DNA of 22,501 nucleotides, from NCBI GenBank assembly GCA_964397015.1, contig CAYNHL010000053.1, forward strand, positions 1 through 22,501, written 5' to 3'. This stretch comes from MADRE2 sp964397015. Lineage in GTDB: Bacteria > Desulfobacterota > Desulfobacteria > Desulfobacterales > Desulfobacteraceae. Below, one piece after another: positions 1 to 7,313 of the stretch. The stretch's first letter is position 1. Each line of letters starts with the position of its first letter. Both the position numbers and the translations under genes were made by a program. Under the pieces are notes generated by a model. The model was not told where the DNA came from. It saw only the letters and a program-made list of their open reading frames with translations, and ran no database searches.

Positions 1-230
1 CTGAGCTGTTCTCGGATGTAGTCGACGAGTTGTCGGTTGGGCATGTGAACAATCAGATTTTTAACGGCCAGTTCTTTGAGGATTTTCCGGACGGTCCCCG
101 TGCTGATTTGGTATTCTTCGACCAGTTCGCGTTCGATCAGCCTCTCTCTGGGATTCAGTATGCCTGCCAGTATTTTATATTCGACAATCTCTAGAACACG
201 TTCAAAATCATTTTTTCGGGATAAAGTCAT
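1..230 (-). CDS. GntR-family transcriptional regulator, N-terminal part only
   Basis: An open frame starts at the ATG at 230 and runs off the left edge of the window (76 complete codons, no stop). It encodes a winged helix-turn-helix: residues about 10-25 (EIVEYKILAGILNPRERL), then a recognition-helix region with S-T-G-T-V-R and K-E-L, and a wing ending in P-N-R. This is the layout of the GntR DNA-binding domain. The effector-binding domain (FCD, UTRA or other) lies outside, so the subfamily and ligand cannot be named. It is divergent from the GNAT gene at 329, with 98 bp between the starts and overlapping predicted promoters, so it may regulate itself and the GNAT gene; that is inference. 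The SD before its ATG is weak (GGAAA directly upstream). Confidence 0.7.
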   Translation of the reverse strand, partial: MTLSRKNDFERVLEIVEYKILAGILNPRERLIERELVEEYQISTGTVRKILKELAVKNLIVHMPNRQLVDYIREQL

Positions 231-246
231 TTTCCATTCTTCTTGC

Positions 247-277
247 TTGGAATAATCAGAATTTAAAGCTTTATAAT
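247..277 (+). promoter_or_regulatory. Predicted promoter of the GNAT gene, with a palindrome over the -10
   Basis: A perfect -10 TATAAT lies at 272-277, with a weak -35 TTGGAA at 247-252 (19 bp spacer). The 10-bp palindrome TAAAGCTTTA (264-273) overlaps the -10 and could be an operator for the divergent GntR regulator. The operator role is inference. Confidence 0.4.
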
Positions 278-301
278 ACGACAATCCTTTGTTAAAATCA
301 A
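272..301 (-). promoter_or_regulatory. Predicted promoter of the GntR gene
   Basis: On the minus strand a -35 TTGATT (301-296) and a -10 TATTAT (278-273) are 17 bp apart, about 45 bp upstream of the regulator's ATG. The -10 sits on top of the plus-strand TATAAT. Found by eye only. Confidence 0.4.
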
Positions 302-328
302 ATATGAAAATCTATACAGGAAACATAC

Positions 329-760
329 ATGAACAATGATTTCACCATATCCACGGATAAATACAAGTTAGATGTGACAGCCATCCATGACTATCTTTGT
401 AACAGGTCCTACTGGGGACAGGGAAGAACGATCGAAGCAGTACAAAAAAGCATCGATAACTCATTATGCTTTGGAATATACGATAAAAACACTCATTTTG
501 CCGGATTTGCAAGGGTTGTAACAGATTTTACTGTTTTTGCCTATCTAATGGATCTTTTCATTTTAGAGAATTACAGGAATCTCGGATTCGGGAAAAAACT
601 GGTCGAGCATATCGTTAACGATGATTGTTTCAAGGATATCCGGTTCTGGCGTCTTGACACAAAAGATGCGCATGAACTGTACAGAAAGTTTGGATTTAAA
701 GAGGCTGCACGTCCGGAAAGGATTATGGAAAGACGAAAAGTTGCGAACAAACAAGAATAA
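329..760 (+). CDS. GNAT-family N-acetyltransferase
   Basis: A 143-residue protein with the single-domain GNAT fold. The acetyl-CoA-binding motif A is at residues about 78-96: the beta strand AYLMDLFILENY, then R-N-L-G-F-G-K, which fits the R/Q-x-x-G-x-G/A pyrophosphate loop. The C-terminal part (LDTKDAHELYRKFGF) is the typical motif B 'Y-x-K-x-G-F' segment. GNAT enzymes move the acetyl group of acetyl-CoA to an amine. The substrate here is unknown; compact proteins of this type are often assigned to small molecules or peptides. The ATG at 329 is preceded by AGGAAA at a good distance. The next reading segment downstream is a decayed aminotransferase, so this gene may once have been part of a longer operon running into the alcohol dehydrogenase. 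Confidence 0.85.
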   Translation: MNNDFTISTDKYKLDVTAIHDYLCNRSYWGQGRTIEAVQKSIDNSLCFGIYDKNTHFAGFARVVTDFTVFAYLMDLFILENYRNLGFGKKLVEHIVNDDCFKDIRFWRLDTKDAHELYRKFGFKEAARPERIMERRKVANKQE

Positions 761-767
761 ATCATGC

Positions 768-986
768 ATGGAACTGCAGGATCTGCTAGCACTTGAACCC
801 GGCGCAGCAGATCGATTCTCCTCGCTCTGGCTTGGCTACACTTTGCTGCTGCCGGGAACACTCTACAGTGACGGGTCAAACTCGTTTCGCATCGGGTTCG
901 GCCGCAGGAATATGCCCGAAAGCCTCCAGCAACTTGACCGACACCTGCGGAAAATCAGATCAGATAAGGATGATAAAACTTCATGA
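768..986 (+). pseudogene. C-terminal remnant of a class I/II PLP aminotransferase
   Basis: A 72-codon frame from the ATG at 768 to the TGA at 984-986 encodes the usual end of a fold-type I aminotransferase: a small-domain strand with LLLPGTLYSDG, then FRIGFGRRNMPESLQQLDRHL, which matches the R-x-G-F-G-R-x-N-M-P-E-x-L-x-x-L block at the C-terminus of that family. The rest (about 300 residues, with the PLP-binding lysine) is missing. No aminotransferase coding can be followed upstream through the GNAT gene in any frame. There is no SD before the ATG. Its stop overlaps the alcohol dehydrogenase start (ATGA at 983-986), so the full gene was probably once coupled to it. The remnant could still be translated, but it cannot be an active enzyme. 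Confidence 0.6.
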
Positions 987-2152
987 GCACCGATTCAATC
1001 CTGAATCTCAGAAAATTTTTAGCGCCGGAAATTGTATATGGTGAGGGAGCCATTGCCCTGGCCGGACGTCACGCGCGCAACCTGGGGGCAACCCGGGTAT
1101 TTATTGTAACCGATCCCGGGGTCCGGGAGGCGGGATGGACAGACAGGGTTGAAAAAAGCCTGAAAAAAGCCAGTGTTCCATATACGGTTTTTGACCAGGT
1201 GACTCCCAACCCGAAAGATCACGAGGTCATGGCCGGTGCGGACTGCTGCAAAACCGAGGGGTGCGATCTGATAGTTGCCGTGGGGGGCGGCAGTCCCATG
1301 GATTGTGCCAAAGGCATCGGCGCGATCATGGAAAATCCGGGAAATATCCTTGAATTTGAAGGTGTGGACATGGTTTCCAACCCCGGACCACCGCTGATCT
1401 TCATCCCTACGACCGCCGGCAGTTCCGCCGATGTTTCACCGTTTGCCATTATCACGGATACCGCCCGGAAGGTTAAAATTGCGATCATCAGCAAGATGGT
1501 GATCCCGGATATTGCCCTGATCGATCCGGCCACCACCCGGACCATGCCGCCTGCATTAACGGCGGCAACCGGCATGGATGCACTTTGTCATGCGTTTGAG
1601 GCCTTTGTTTCAAATGCATCTTCCCCCCTGACGGATATGGCGGCACTTGCATCGGTTGAAATCATTTCAGAGCACTTGCCGAACGCCTACAACCATCCTG
1701 AAAATATACATTACAGGGATAAAATGATGACCGCCAGCTTGATGGCCGGTCTTTCATTTTCCAATGCAAGCCTTGGCCTGGTTCATGCCATGGCTCACAG
1801 CCTTGGAGGCGCATTCGGCCTGTCCCATGGAGAGTGCAATGCCATACTCCTTGAAAAAGTCGTCAGGTTCAACTATTCGGCGGCTCCTGAAAAATATGAC
1901 CTGCTGGCGAAAGCGATGCATATGGATTTAGACATGGTTGACACATCTGATAAGGGACTGGCGATTTCCGATTGTATCGCTGCCTTGAGAAAGAATTTGA
2001 ATATCGATCAACGCCTGACGGACTTAGGCGTTTCAGCGGCTGATATTCCGGTTCTTTCGGAATTTGCATTTCAGGACCCCTGCCTGGGGACCAATCCGAA
2101 AAAAACGACGGTCGACGACATCCGCCGTTTATATCTGCAGGTTCATGAATAA
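983..2152 (+). CDS. ercA: Iron-containing alcohol dehydrogenase, ErcA-like
   Basis: A 389-residue group III (iron-dependent) alcohol dehydrogenase of full family length. The N-terminal Rossmann-like half holds the dinucleotide loop GGGSPMD (101-107). The helical half holds the four metal ligands D199, H203 (MDALCHAFE), H268 (GLVHAMAH) and H282 (GLSHGECNAILL). The start MST...LNLRKFLAPEIVYGEGA and the GECNAILL variant resemble the ErcA group, described in pseudomonads as an ADH-like protein in the ethanol-oxidation regulatory network. The next gene, 5 bp downstream, is a PAS hybrid histidine kinase, as for ErcA-ErcS'. It probably oxidises or reduces a short alcohol/aldehyde with NAD(P), or acts in signalling; the substrate cannot be read from the sequence. 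AAGGA lies 12 bp before the ATG, and the start overlaps the aminotransferase remnant. Confidence 0.85.
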   Translation: MSTDSILNLRKFLAPEIVYGEGAIALAGRHARNLGATRVFIVTDPGVREAGWTDRVEKSLKKASVPYTVFDQVTPNPKDHEVMAGADCCKTEGCDLIVAVGGGSPMDCAKGIGAIMENPGNILEFEGVDMVSNPGPPLIFIPTTAGSSADVSPFAIITDTARKVKIAIISKMVIPDIALIDPATTRTMPPALTAATGMDALCHAFEAFVSNASSPLTDMAALASVEIISEHLPNAYNHPENIHYRDKMMTASLMAGLSFSNASLGLVHAMAHSLGGAFGLSHGECNAILLEKVVRFNYSAAPEKYDLLAKAMHMDLDMVDTSDKGLAISDCIAALRKNLNIDQRLTDLGVSAADIPVLSEFAFQDPCLGTNPKKTTVDDIRRLYLQVHE

Positions 2153-2157
2153 GTCCT

Positions 2158-3822
2158 ATGGATAAAACAGATAAAAACATGACGACTGAGTCTGCACGCA
2201 AAAAATTTCTGGCATTGAGCCTGGAATCCACCCGTAAAAGTTATTATCCTCAATTGCAAAAACAGCTTGAGAAAGCAAAAGAAAACGAGAAGCGCCTGCA
2301 GCTGTTGATCGATAACCTGCCGGCCCAGATCTTTTATGTGAATGCTCAGGAACAATATGTCCTTATCAACCGTGAGTATAAAAATACCTTTGGGGTTAAC
2401 AGCGATCCTGTCATTGGAAAACGAATTAAAGACATCCTGGGCCCCGAAGATTATCAGAAAGTGAGCCCTCACATCCAAAAAGCATTGTCCGGAAAACCCG
2501 AACATTTTGAGATGACCTTTATTTCAAAAGACTCCGGTGAAAGCCGGTGGTATGATATAAATTATGTCCCGGAAATCACCGATAAAGGAATCGTAAACGG
2601 CTTTTATGCATTAATCATCGACCTGACCGAAAAAAAACAGGCCCAGGAAGAAAAGGCAAGACTGAAAGACCGGCTGCGCCAGGCACAGAAAATGGAAGCT
2701 ATCGGTACCCTGTCAGGAGGCATCGCACATGATTTTAACAATATTCTTTCTGGTATTTTCGGGTATTCACAACTGGCAGACGCATACATCAACGATCCTG
2801 AAAGGGCAAAAGAATATATCGATAAAATATTGGAAGGGGCAAAGCGGGCATCTTCCCTGATTCAGCAGATCCTGACATTCAGCAGGCAGACACGTTACCG
2901 CAGACAGCCTCTAAACCTGTTTATAGTTCTCAGGGAAGCCCTGCAGTTGATCCGATCCACCATTCCATCCAATATTACCATCAGGGAAGCATTCAACACC
3001 CAGGCAATGATACTGGCTGATTCAACCCAGATTCACCAGGTAATCATGAATCTGTGCACGAATGCCTACCATGCCATGGGTGATGATGGCGGGGTACTGA
3101 CAGTGGGTCTTGACGAGGTTGACCTTTCCGGAAACGACATCGCTTTGGACACGGCATTTAATTCCGGCAGGTATCTCAGGCTTGAAGTTACCGACACCGG
3201 CCCCGGGATCGATCCCGACATCTTGGAAAAAATATTTGATCCGTATTATACGACAAAAACGATGGGGAAAGGAACCGGGTTAGGCCTGGCCGTGGTTAAC
3301 GGTATAGTAAAAAAACACAATGGATTTATCAGGGTAAAAACAGAACTGGATGAAGGTTCCACATTCCAGGTATATTTTCCTGTCATTGAAAAGGAAGCGG
3401 CCCTGGAATCAACTGAAAAAAATTCAAAAAAAATATTCACCGGAACGGAATCTCTCATGCTGGTGGATGATGAAACCGCCATCCTGGACACATTAAAGGA
3501 AATACTGACCCTCCAGGGATATCACGTATCCATATTCGATAACGGTAAATCAGCTCTACAGGCATTCCAGGACAACCCGTATCAATTTGACCTGATCATC
3601 ACAGACATGACCATGCCTCAATTGACCGGGGATAAACTTTCCAGGCAAATTTTGAAAATCAGAAACGATATCCCGATTATCATCTGTACAGGATATCATG
3701 AAAGCCTTTCAGAAGAAGGGGCTATCAATACAGGCATTAAAAAATACATGCTGAAACCCGTCACAGGATCTCTCCTTTTAAAAGTGATCCGTGAACTGCT
3801 GGATGAAAACAGTCCCGGTTAA
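2158..3822 (+). CDS. PAS-containing hybrid sensor histidine kinase/response regulator (ErcS'-like)
   Basis: A 554-residue protein with no membrane segment, so it is probably cytoplasmic. In order: an N-terminal coiled coil (about 25-50), a PAS domain (about 45-160), a HisKA helix with phospho-acceptor H191 in GGIAHDFNNILSG, a HATPase_c domain (N302 in the N box, D346-T-G-P-G, G-T-G-L-G-L near 372-377) and a C-terminal receiver domain (acid pair D437/D438, phospho-Asp D483 in DMTMP, T511, K533). The parts needed for autophosphorylation and internal phosphotransfer are all present. No separate output domain is seen, so it probably passes phosphate on or sets the state of an unlinked regulator. 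The 5-bp gap to the ErcA-like gene implies co-transcription and a role in sensing alcohol or redox state; the ligand is unknown. The SD is weak; an in-frame ATG at 2179 is an alternative. Confidence 0.9.
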   Translation: MDKTDKNMTTESARKKFLALSLESTRKSYYPQLQKQLEKAKENEKRLQLLIDNLPAQIFYVNAQEQYVLINREYKNTFGVNSDPVIGKRIKDILGPEDYQKVSPHIQKALSGKPEHFEMTFISKDSGESRWYDINYVPEITDKGIVNGFYALIIDLTEKKQAQEEKARLKDRLRQAQKMEAIGTLSGGIAHDFNNILSGIFGYSQLADAYINDPERAKEYIDKILEGAKRASSLIQQILTFSRQTRYRRQPLNLFIVLREALQLIRSTIPSNITIREAFNTQAMILADSTQIHQVIMNLCTNAYHAMGDDGGVLTVGLDEVDLSGNDIALDTAFNSGRYLRLEVTDTGPGIDPDILEKIFDPYYTTKTMGKGTGLGLAVVNGIVKKHNGFIRVKTELDEGSTFQVYFPVIEKEAALESTEKNSKKIFTGTESLMLVDDETAILDTLKEILTLQGYHVSIFDNGKSALQAFQDNPYQFDLIITDMTMPQLTGDKLSRQILKIRNDIPIIICTGYHESLSEEGAINTGIKKYMLKPVTGSLLLKVIRELLDENSPG

Positions 3823-3891
3823 AAGAAATATCAACGGTTGTAATTTGTACTGTGGCGGCCTCGCTTTCAACAGGTCTGATCGCGTGATTTA

Positions 3892-4824
3892 TCATCCCTG
3901 CTTATTCAACGCCCTGACCTTTGGAGACCTGTTCACAAGATAAATGCCGGCGCAGACAAGGGACAGTCCGAACCAGACCATCATGCCCACCGGTTCAGAT
4001 AAAATCACTGCGCCGAAAAAAACGCCGAAAAGCGGTGCAAGAAAAGTGAATGCCGTAAGCCCACTGACGGCAAAATTGTGGATCATCCAGAACCAGAGGA
4101 TATAACTGAAAAAAGCGACGGCTGCAATCTGGTACATCATTGCCCATAAAACACTCCCGGTCAGGACAATGGTATAATCATGTTCAAAAACAAGTGATCC
4201 GGCAAGCAGGACCGGAATGGCAAATACCAGCTGTGAAAAAAGGGTCTGGTAATGATTGAGTGTCACAGACTGGCTGATACGCTTAATGTACAATGTTGTC
4301 GCTGCCCAGAAAACAGCTGCGGTCAATGACATGATGTCGCCGATCCAGTGATTTTCCGGCAGCATGGGTGACTGGATTCTGAAAACAATCCACAAACCGG
4401 CAAAAGCCAGTATCAACCCTGAAACTTTTCCGGCTCGCAGCCGGTCCTGCTGCACCGCAAAATGTGCTCCAACAGTTACCCAGAACGGATGGGAATACAA
4501 AAAAACGGTGGCCCTGGAAGCTGTTGTAAACGAAACACTCCAGTACAGGAAAAGAAAATCAAGTCCAAACAGCAAGCCGATCATCAAGGCGTGCCGCCGG
4601 GTTCCCCTGGGGAAAAGAACACCGTAACCCTTGAACCTTGCCCAAAGCAGCACCAGAAAACCAGCCGCCACCGAACGGATGGTTGCCGCCAGCAGCGGGG
4701 GTATACCCTGGTTGCTGAATTTTATGCTGACCGCATTGCCGCCCCAGATTGCACAGACCAGCAGTAGCAAAAGGCCGGCGGACAGGGATATTTTTCCATT
4801 ATTTAGTTTGTTTTTGACATCCAT
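3892..4824 (-). CDS. EamA/DMT-family transporter
   Basis: A 310-residue integral membrane protein with about ten hydrophobic helices in two homologous halves, each an EamA domain. The first half opens with the family hallmark ...LLVCAIWGGNAVSIKF and has V-A-A-G-F-L; the second carries AAVFWAATTLYIKR and ends in a GAVILSEPVG-type helix. Members of this drug/metabolite superfamily export amino acids or other small metabolites; the substrate cannot be predicted. I chose the ATG at 4824 over one 54 bp upstream because AAGGTGA lies 6-7 bp before it, and because a perfect TTGACA box overlaps the upstream start. It is convergent with the hybrid kinase (69 bp between stops) and divergent from the ABC_sub_bind operon. 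Confidence 0.88.
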   Translation of the reverse strand: MDVKNKLNNGKISLSAGLLLLLVCAIWGGNAVSIKFSNQGIPPLLAATIRSVAAGFLVLLWARFKGYGVLFPRGTRRHALMIGLLFGLDFLFLYWSVSFTTASRATVFLYSHPFWVTVGAHFAVQQDRLRAGKVSGLILAFAGLWIVFRIQSPMLPENHWIGDIMSLTAAVFWAATTLYIKRISQSVTLNHYQTLFSQLVFAIPVLLAGSLVFEHDYTIVLTGSVLWAMMYQIAAVAFFSYILWFWMIHNFAVSGLTAFTFLAPLFGVFFGAVILSEPVGMMVWFGLSLVCAGIYLVNRSPKVRALNKQG

Positions 4825-4850
4825 GCATATCACCTTGAAAACTGTGAAGG

Positions 4851-4878
4851 AATAAAATATAAAAACCATGCCTGTCAA
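4851..4878 (-). promoter_or_regulatory. Predicted promoter of the DMT transporter
   Basis: On the minus strand a consensus TTGACA (4878-4873) is followed after 16 bp by TTTATT (4856-4851), 27 bp upstream of the chosen ATG at 4824. It supports that shorter start. Confidence 0.45.
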
Positions 4879-4961
4879 ACATTATTTGAAAAAAAATCAG
4901 CTTTCCAACTTCAACGTTGATAAACCGGTACGGCAATTTTGCAATTCATAGATCCGTTGAA

Positions 4962-4990
4962 TTGACAAACCGTCCGGCAGTATGTAAAGT
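4962..4990 (+). promoter_or_regulatory. Predicted promoter of the ABC_sub_bind/GGDEF operon
   Basis: A consensus -35 TTGACA (4962-4967), a 17-bp spacer and -10 TAAAGT (4985-4990), ending 47 bp before the GTG start at 5038. Together with the opposite promoter at 4851-4878 it explains the divergent spacer at 4825-5037. Confidence 0.55.
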
Positions 4991-5037
4991 ACATCGAGAA
5001 AAGATCCCAAATCCAGATTTAAACAAGCGGGGTAGAA

Positions 5038-6051
5038 GTGATTATTTACAGATACCTGTGCAGGAATCTCCTGAAAAAGGGAATGTTGTTTTTACTGATG
5101 GTTTTCATTTTGTTCTCGATGATTTCAGATGCCGGGGCAAATGACAAGGTCAAGCGAATCTGCATCACCAAGATCGTATCCCATGAAGCACTAGATGCGG
5201 CTGAAACCGGTTTTGAGGCAGGGCTCGCCAGTGCCGGCTTCAAGGAAGGCGAGCAGGTCGTCTATGAACGCCACAATGCCAATGGGTCTATGGAATCAGC
5301 CGACGTCATATCCAAAAAATTTGCCGGGGGCGGCTGCGATCTTATCCATTGCATCGCCACACCTACGACCCAGTCGGTACTCAAATTCGTCAAAAAGACC
5401 GCAGTGGTTTTTTCATCGGTCACGGATCCGGAAGCATCAGGTATCGTACCCAAAGGCAGTGTTCCCGGAAACAGGACAGGCACCAATGTGACCGGTGTCA
5501 GTGATAAATGGCCGGTGCCGCTGCAGATCAGGACCTATGCCAAATTCGTACCCGATGCAAAAGTATGGGGTACTGTCTACAACCCGCAGGAAGACAATTC
5601 CGTTTCACATGTCCGGGAAATGAAAGCGGCCATCGAGAACCTCGGCATGCAGTTGATAGAGGCCCATGCATTGAACGCCGCAGAAGTGGAAATAGCGGTC
5701 AGGTCTCTTGTCGGCCGTGCTCAAGCCATCGCCATCACCGCGGACAACACGTCGGTAGCCCATTTCGAACTGATAGCCGGAATCTGTAACGAAAACAATA
5801 TCCCGCTTTTTGCAGGCGATATTGACAGCGTTACCAGGGGGGCAATAGCGGCATACGGCACCGACTATTACCTGATCGGCTACCTGGCCGGGAAAAAAGC
5901 GGCGCTGATTCTCAAAGGAATCTATCCGGGGAATATCCCCTGGGGACTGATGGAAAAATACAGCTTTGTTATCAACCGCCGGGCGGCCGAACTCCAGGGG
6001 GTTGATATAGATCCCAGCCTGTTGAGAATAGCTGATAAAGTACTTAACTGA
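5038..6051 (+). CDS. ABC transporter substrate-binding protein (ABC_sub_bind/TrpX-like)
   Basis: A 337-residue exported protein. The N-terminus has R5, R9, K13, K14, a hydrophobic core at 16-29 and a likely signal peptidase I site after A32-G-A34. The mature part reads KRICITKIVSHEALDAAETGFEAGLASAGFKEGEQV..., then DLIHCIATPTTQS and VFSSVTDPEASG...G.NVTGVSD. This is the periplasmic binding fold of PF04392, whose members bind aromatic amino acids or other small ligands. No permease or ATPase gene is next to it; instead a membrane diguanylate cyclase starts 10 bp downstream. It may therefore act as a ligand-binding partner of that sensor rather than in uptake; this is inference. I chose the GTG at 5038, with GGGG upstream. 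The internal ATG at 5083 has an SD too close to it and would remove the charged n-region. Confidence 0.85.
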   Translation: MIIYRYLCRNLLKKGMLFLLMVFILFSMISDAGANDKVKRICITKIVSHEALDAAETGFEAGLASAGFKEGEQVVYERHNANGSMESADVISKKFAGGGCDLIHCIATPTTQSVLKFVKKTAVVFSSVTDPEASGIVPKGSVPGNRTGTNVTGVSDKWPVPLQIRTYAKFVPDAKVWGTVYNPQEDNSVSHVREMKAAIENLGMQLIEAHALNAAEVEIAVRSLVGRAQAIAITADNTSVAHFELIAGICNENNIPLFAGDIDSVTRGAIAAYGTDYYLIGYLAGKKAALILKGIYPGNIPWGLMEKYSFVINRRAAELQGVDIDPSLLRIADKVLN

Positions 6052-6061
6052 AAGATAAAGC

Positions 6062-7285
6062 ATGCGCCCGCCATGGACTCTGATTGCCGCCGCGTTTATC
6101 CTTGTAGCCACCATGATGGCCGGCTACTATGTCGACCTGCGAAATGATCAGATGCATGCCCGCCAGCTTGTAATCAGTACCGGGCTTGAACAGATTGTAC
6201 GTTACAACCAGGAACTCAACAACATGCTGATTGTGTCTGTCCTGGAACAGAATCCCCTGCGAAGTTCGAGTTACCGGAATGTTCATGACAAACTGGAACT
6301 GACAATCGGCACGGTTGAAAAGCTGACCAGAGAGCTCGACCTTGCAGTGGATATTTCCGCCCTGATCATCGAGCGTCTCGAGCTTCGGCAAGTAGAAGCC
6401 AACGCCCTCAAGTCTATCGAGGCCGAACATTGGAAGCAGGCCGGCGCCCTGCTGTTTGACGAAAATTATGAGTTGACCCGCAGGATTTACGAAATCAACT
6501 GCGAATGGGCTATAGGTGCTTTGAACGGAGAACTGGCAGCTGTGGCTTCAGACTACAGACACGCCCGTATAGTCTCTTTGTTTATCAGGGCTGCCGCAGT
6601 CGGTTTGCTTTTCTGGGCTGGCGTATTGTTCTCCAGGCGGCTTCGCAAGGAGCTTGCCGAACAGGCGAGGTTGAAGGATGAAATATCTGCTGCCAATATC
6701 CTTCTTGAAGACAAGGTGCATGAACGTACCGCTGAACTCGAGGATTTAAACCGTAAACTTGCCGTTCTCAGTATCACCGATGGCTTGACAGGCCTTGCAA
6801 ACAGGAGACGTCTGGACGAAGCCCTGCTTTCGGAATGGCAAAGATCCATGCGGCAGGGCCGGCCCATGGCGGTCATAATGATCGATGTGGATGAATTCAA
6901 GGCTTATAACGATCACTTTGGTCACCAGGCTGGCGACAACTGTCTCGTACAGCTCAGCGGGATCCTGCGAAACAATGTTCAAAGGGCCGGTGAACTCGTC
7001 GCCCGTTATGGTGGAGAGGAATTTGTGATCATCCTGCCGGGTATAGCTTTGGATGAAGCGGCTCTCCTGGCCGAAACCATCCGTTCCGCGATCCATGATG
7101 AAGACATACCGCATATTGAACAGTCCATCAGGGGAATCGTTACCGTCAGTATCGGTGTAGCGGCCCGGATACCCAAACCCGGAGAAAACGCGGAAGGACT
7201 GCTCAAGGACGCGGACAATGCAATGTACGAGGCAAAACAGTGCGGCAGAAACAAGGTGGTCACCGCCGGCAGCTGCCGGACATAA
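6062..7285 (+). CDS. Membrane-bound diguanylate cyclase (GGDEF)
   Basis: A 407-residue inner-membrane protein: TM1 at about 5-24, a helical periplasmic region of about 140 residues (25-168), TM2 at about 170-190, a coiled-coil linker (195-232) and a GGDEF domain (235-402). The active-site signature is R-Y-G-G-E-E-F at 315-321, with D275 (IDVDEFKAYND) as metal ligand and ITDGLTGLANRR at the domain start, so it should make cyclic di-GMP from two GTP. The inhibitory I-site position, usually R-x-x-D, reads R308-A-G-E311, so product inhibition may be weakened. It lies 10 bp behind the ABC_sub_bind gene; the periplasmic region could read that protein's ligand state. It is convergent with the kinase gene ending at 7314, and I see no clear terminator in the 28-bp gap. 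Confidence 0.92.
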   Translation: MRPPWTLIAAAFILVATMMAGYYVDLRNDQMHARQLVISTGLEQIVRYNQELNNMLIVSVLEQNPLRSSSYRNVHDKLELTIGTVEKLTRELDLAVDISALIIERLELRQVEANALKSIEAEHWKQAGALLFDENYELTRRIYEINCEWAIGALNGELAAVASDYRHARIVSLFIRAAAVGLLFWAGVLFSRRLRKELAEQARLKDEISAANILLEDKVHERTAELEDLNRKLAVLSITDGLTGLANRRRLDEALLSEWQRSMRQGRPMAVIMIDVDEFKAYNDHFGHQAGDNCLVQLSGILRNNVQRAGELVARYGGEEFVIILPGIALDEAALLAETIRSAIHDEDIPHIEQSIRGIVTVSIGVAARIPKPGENAEGLLKDADNAMYEAKQCGRNKVVTAGSCRT

Positions 7286-7313
7286 CATTTATGGATAGAT
7301 CAGGCAGCCATAT

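Noticed and set aside
4825..4878. Upstream ATG for the DMT transporter
   Set aside because: A perfect TTGACA box overlaps it, and the ATG at 4824 has a good SD.
4931..4942. Sigma-54 promoter suggested by GG...GC before the ABC_sub_bind gene
   Set aside because: The GG-GC spacing is 7 bp instead of 10, and a good sigma-70-type promoter lies closer to the start.
6746..7288. 180-codon minus-strand frame opposite the GGDEF domain
   Set aside because: The plus strand encodes a complete GGDEF domain; the reverse frame shows nothing.
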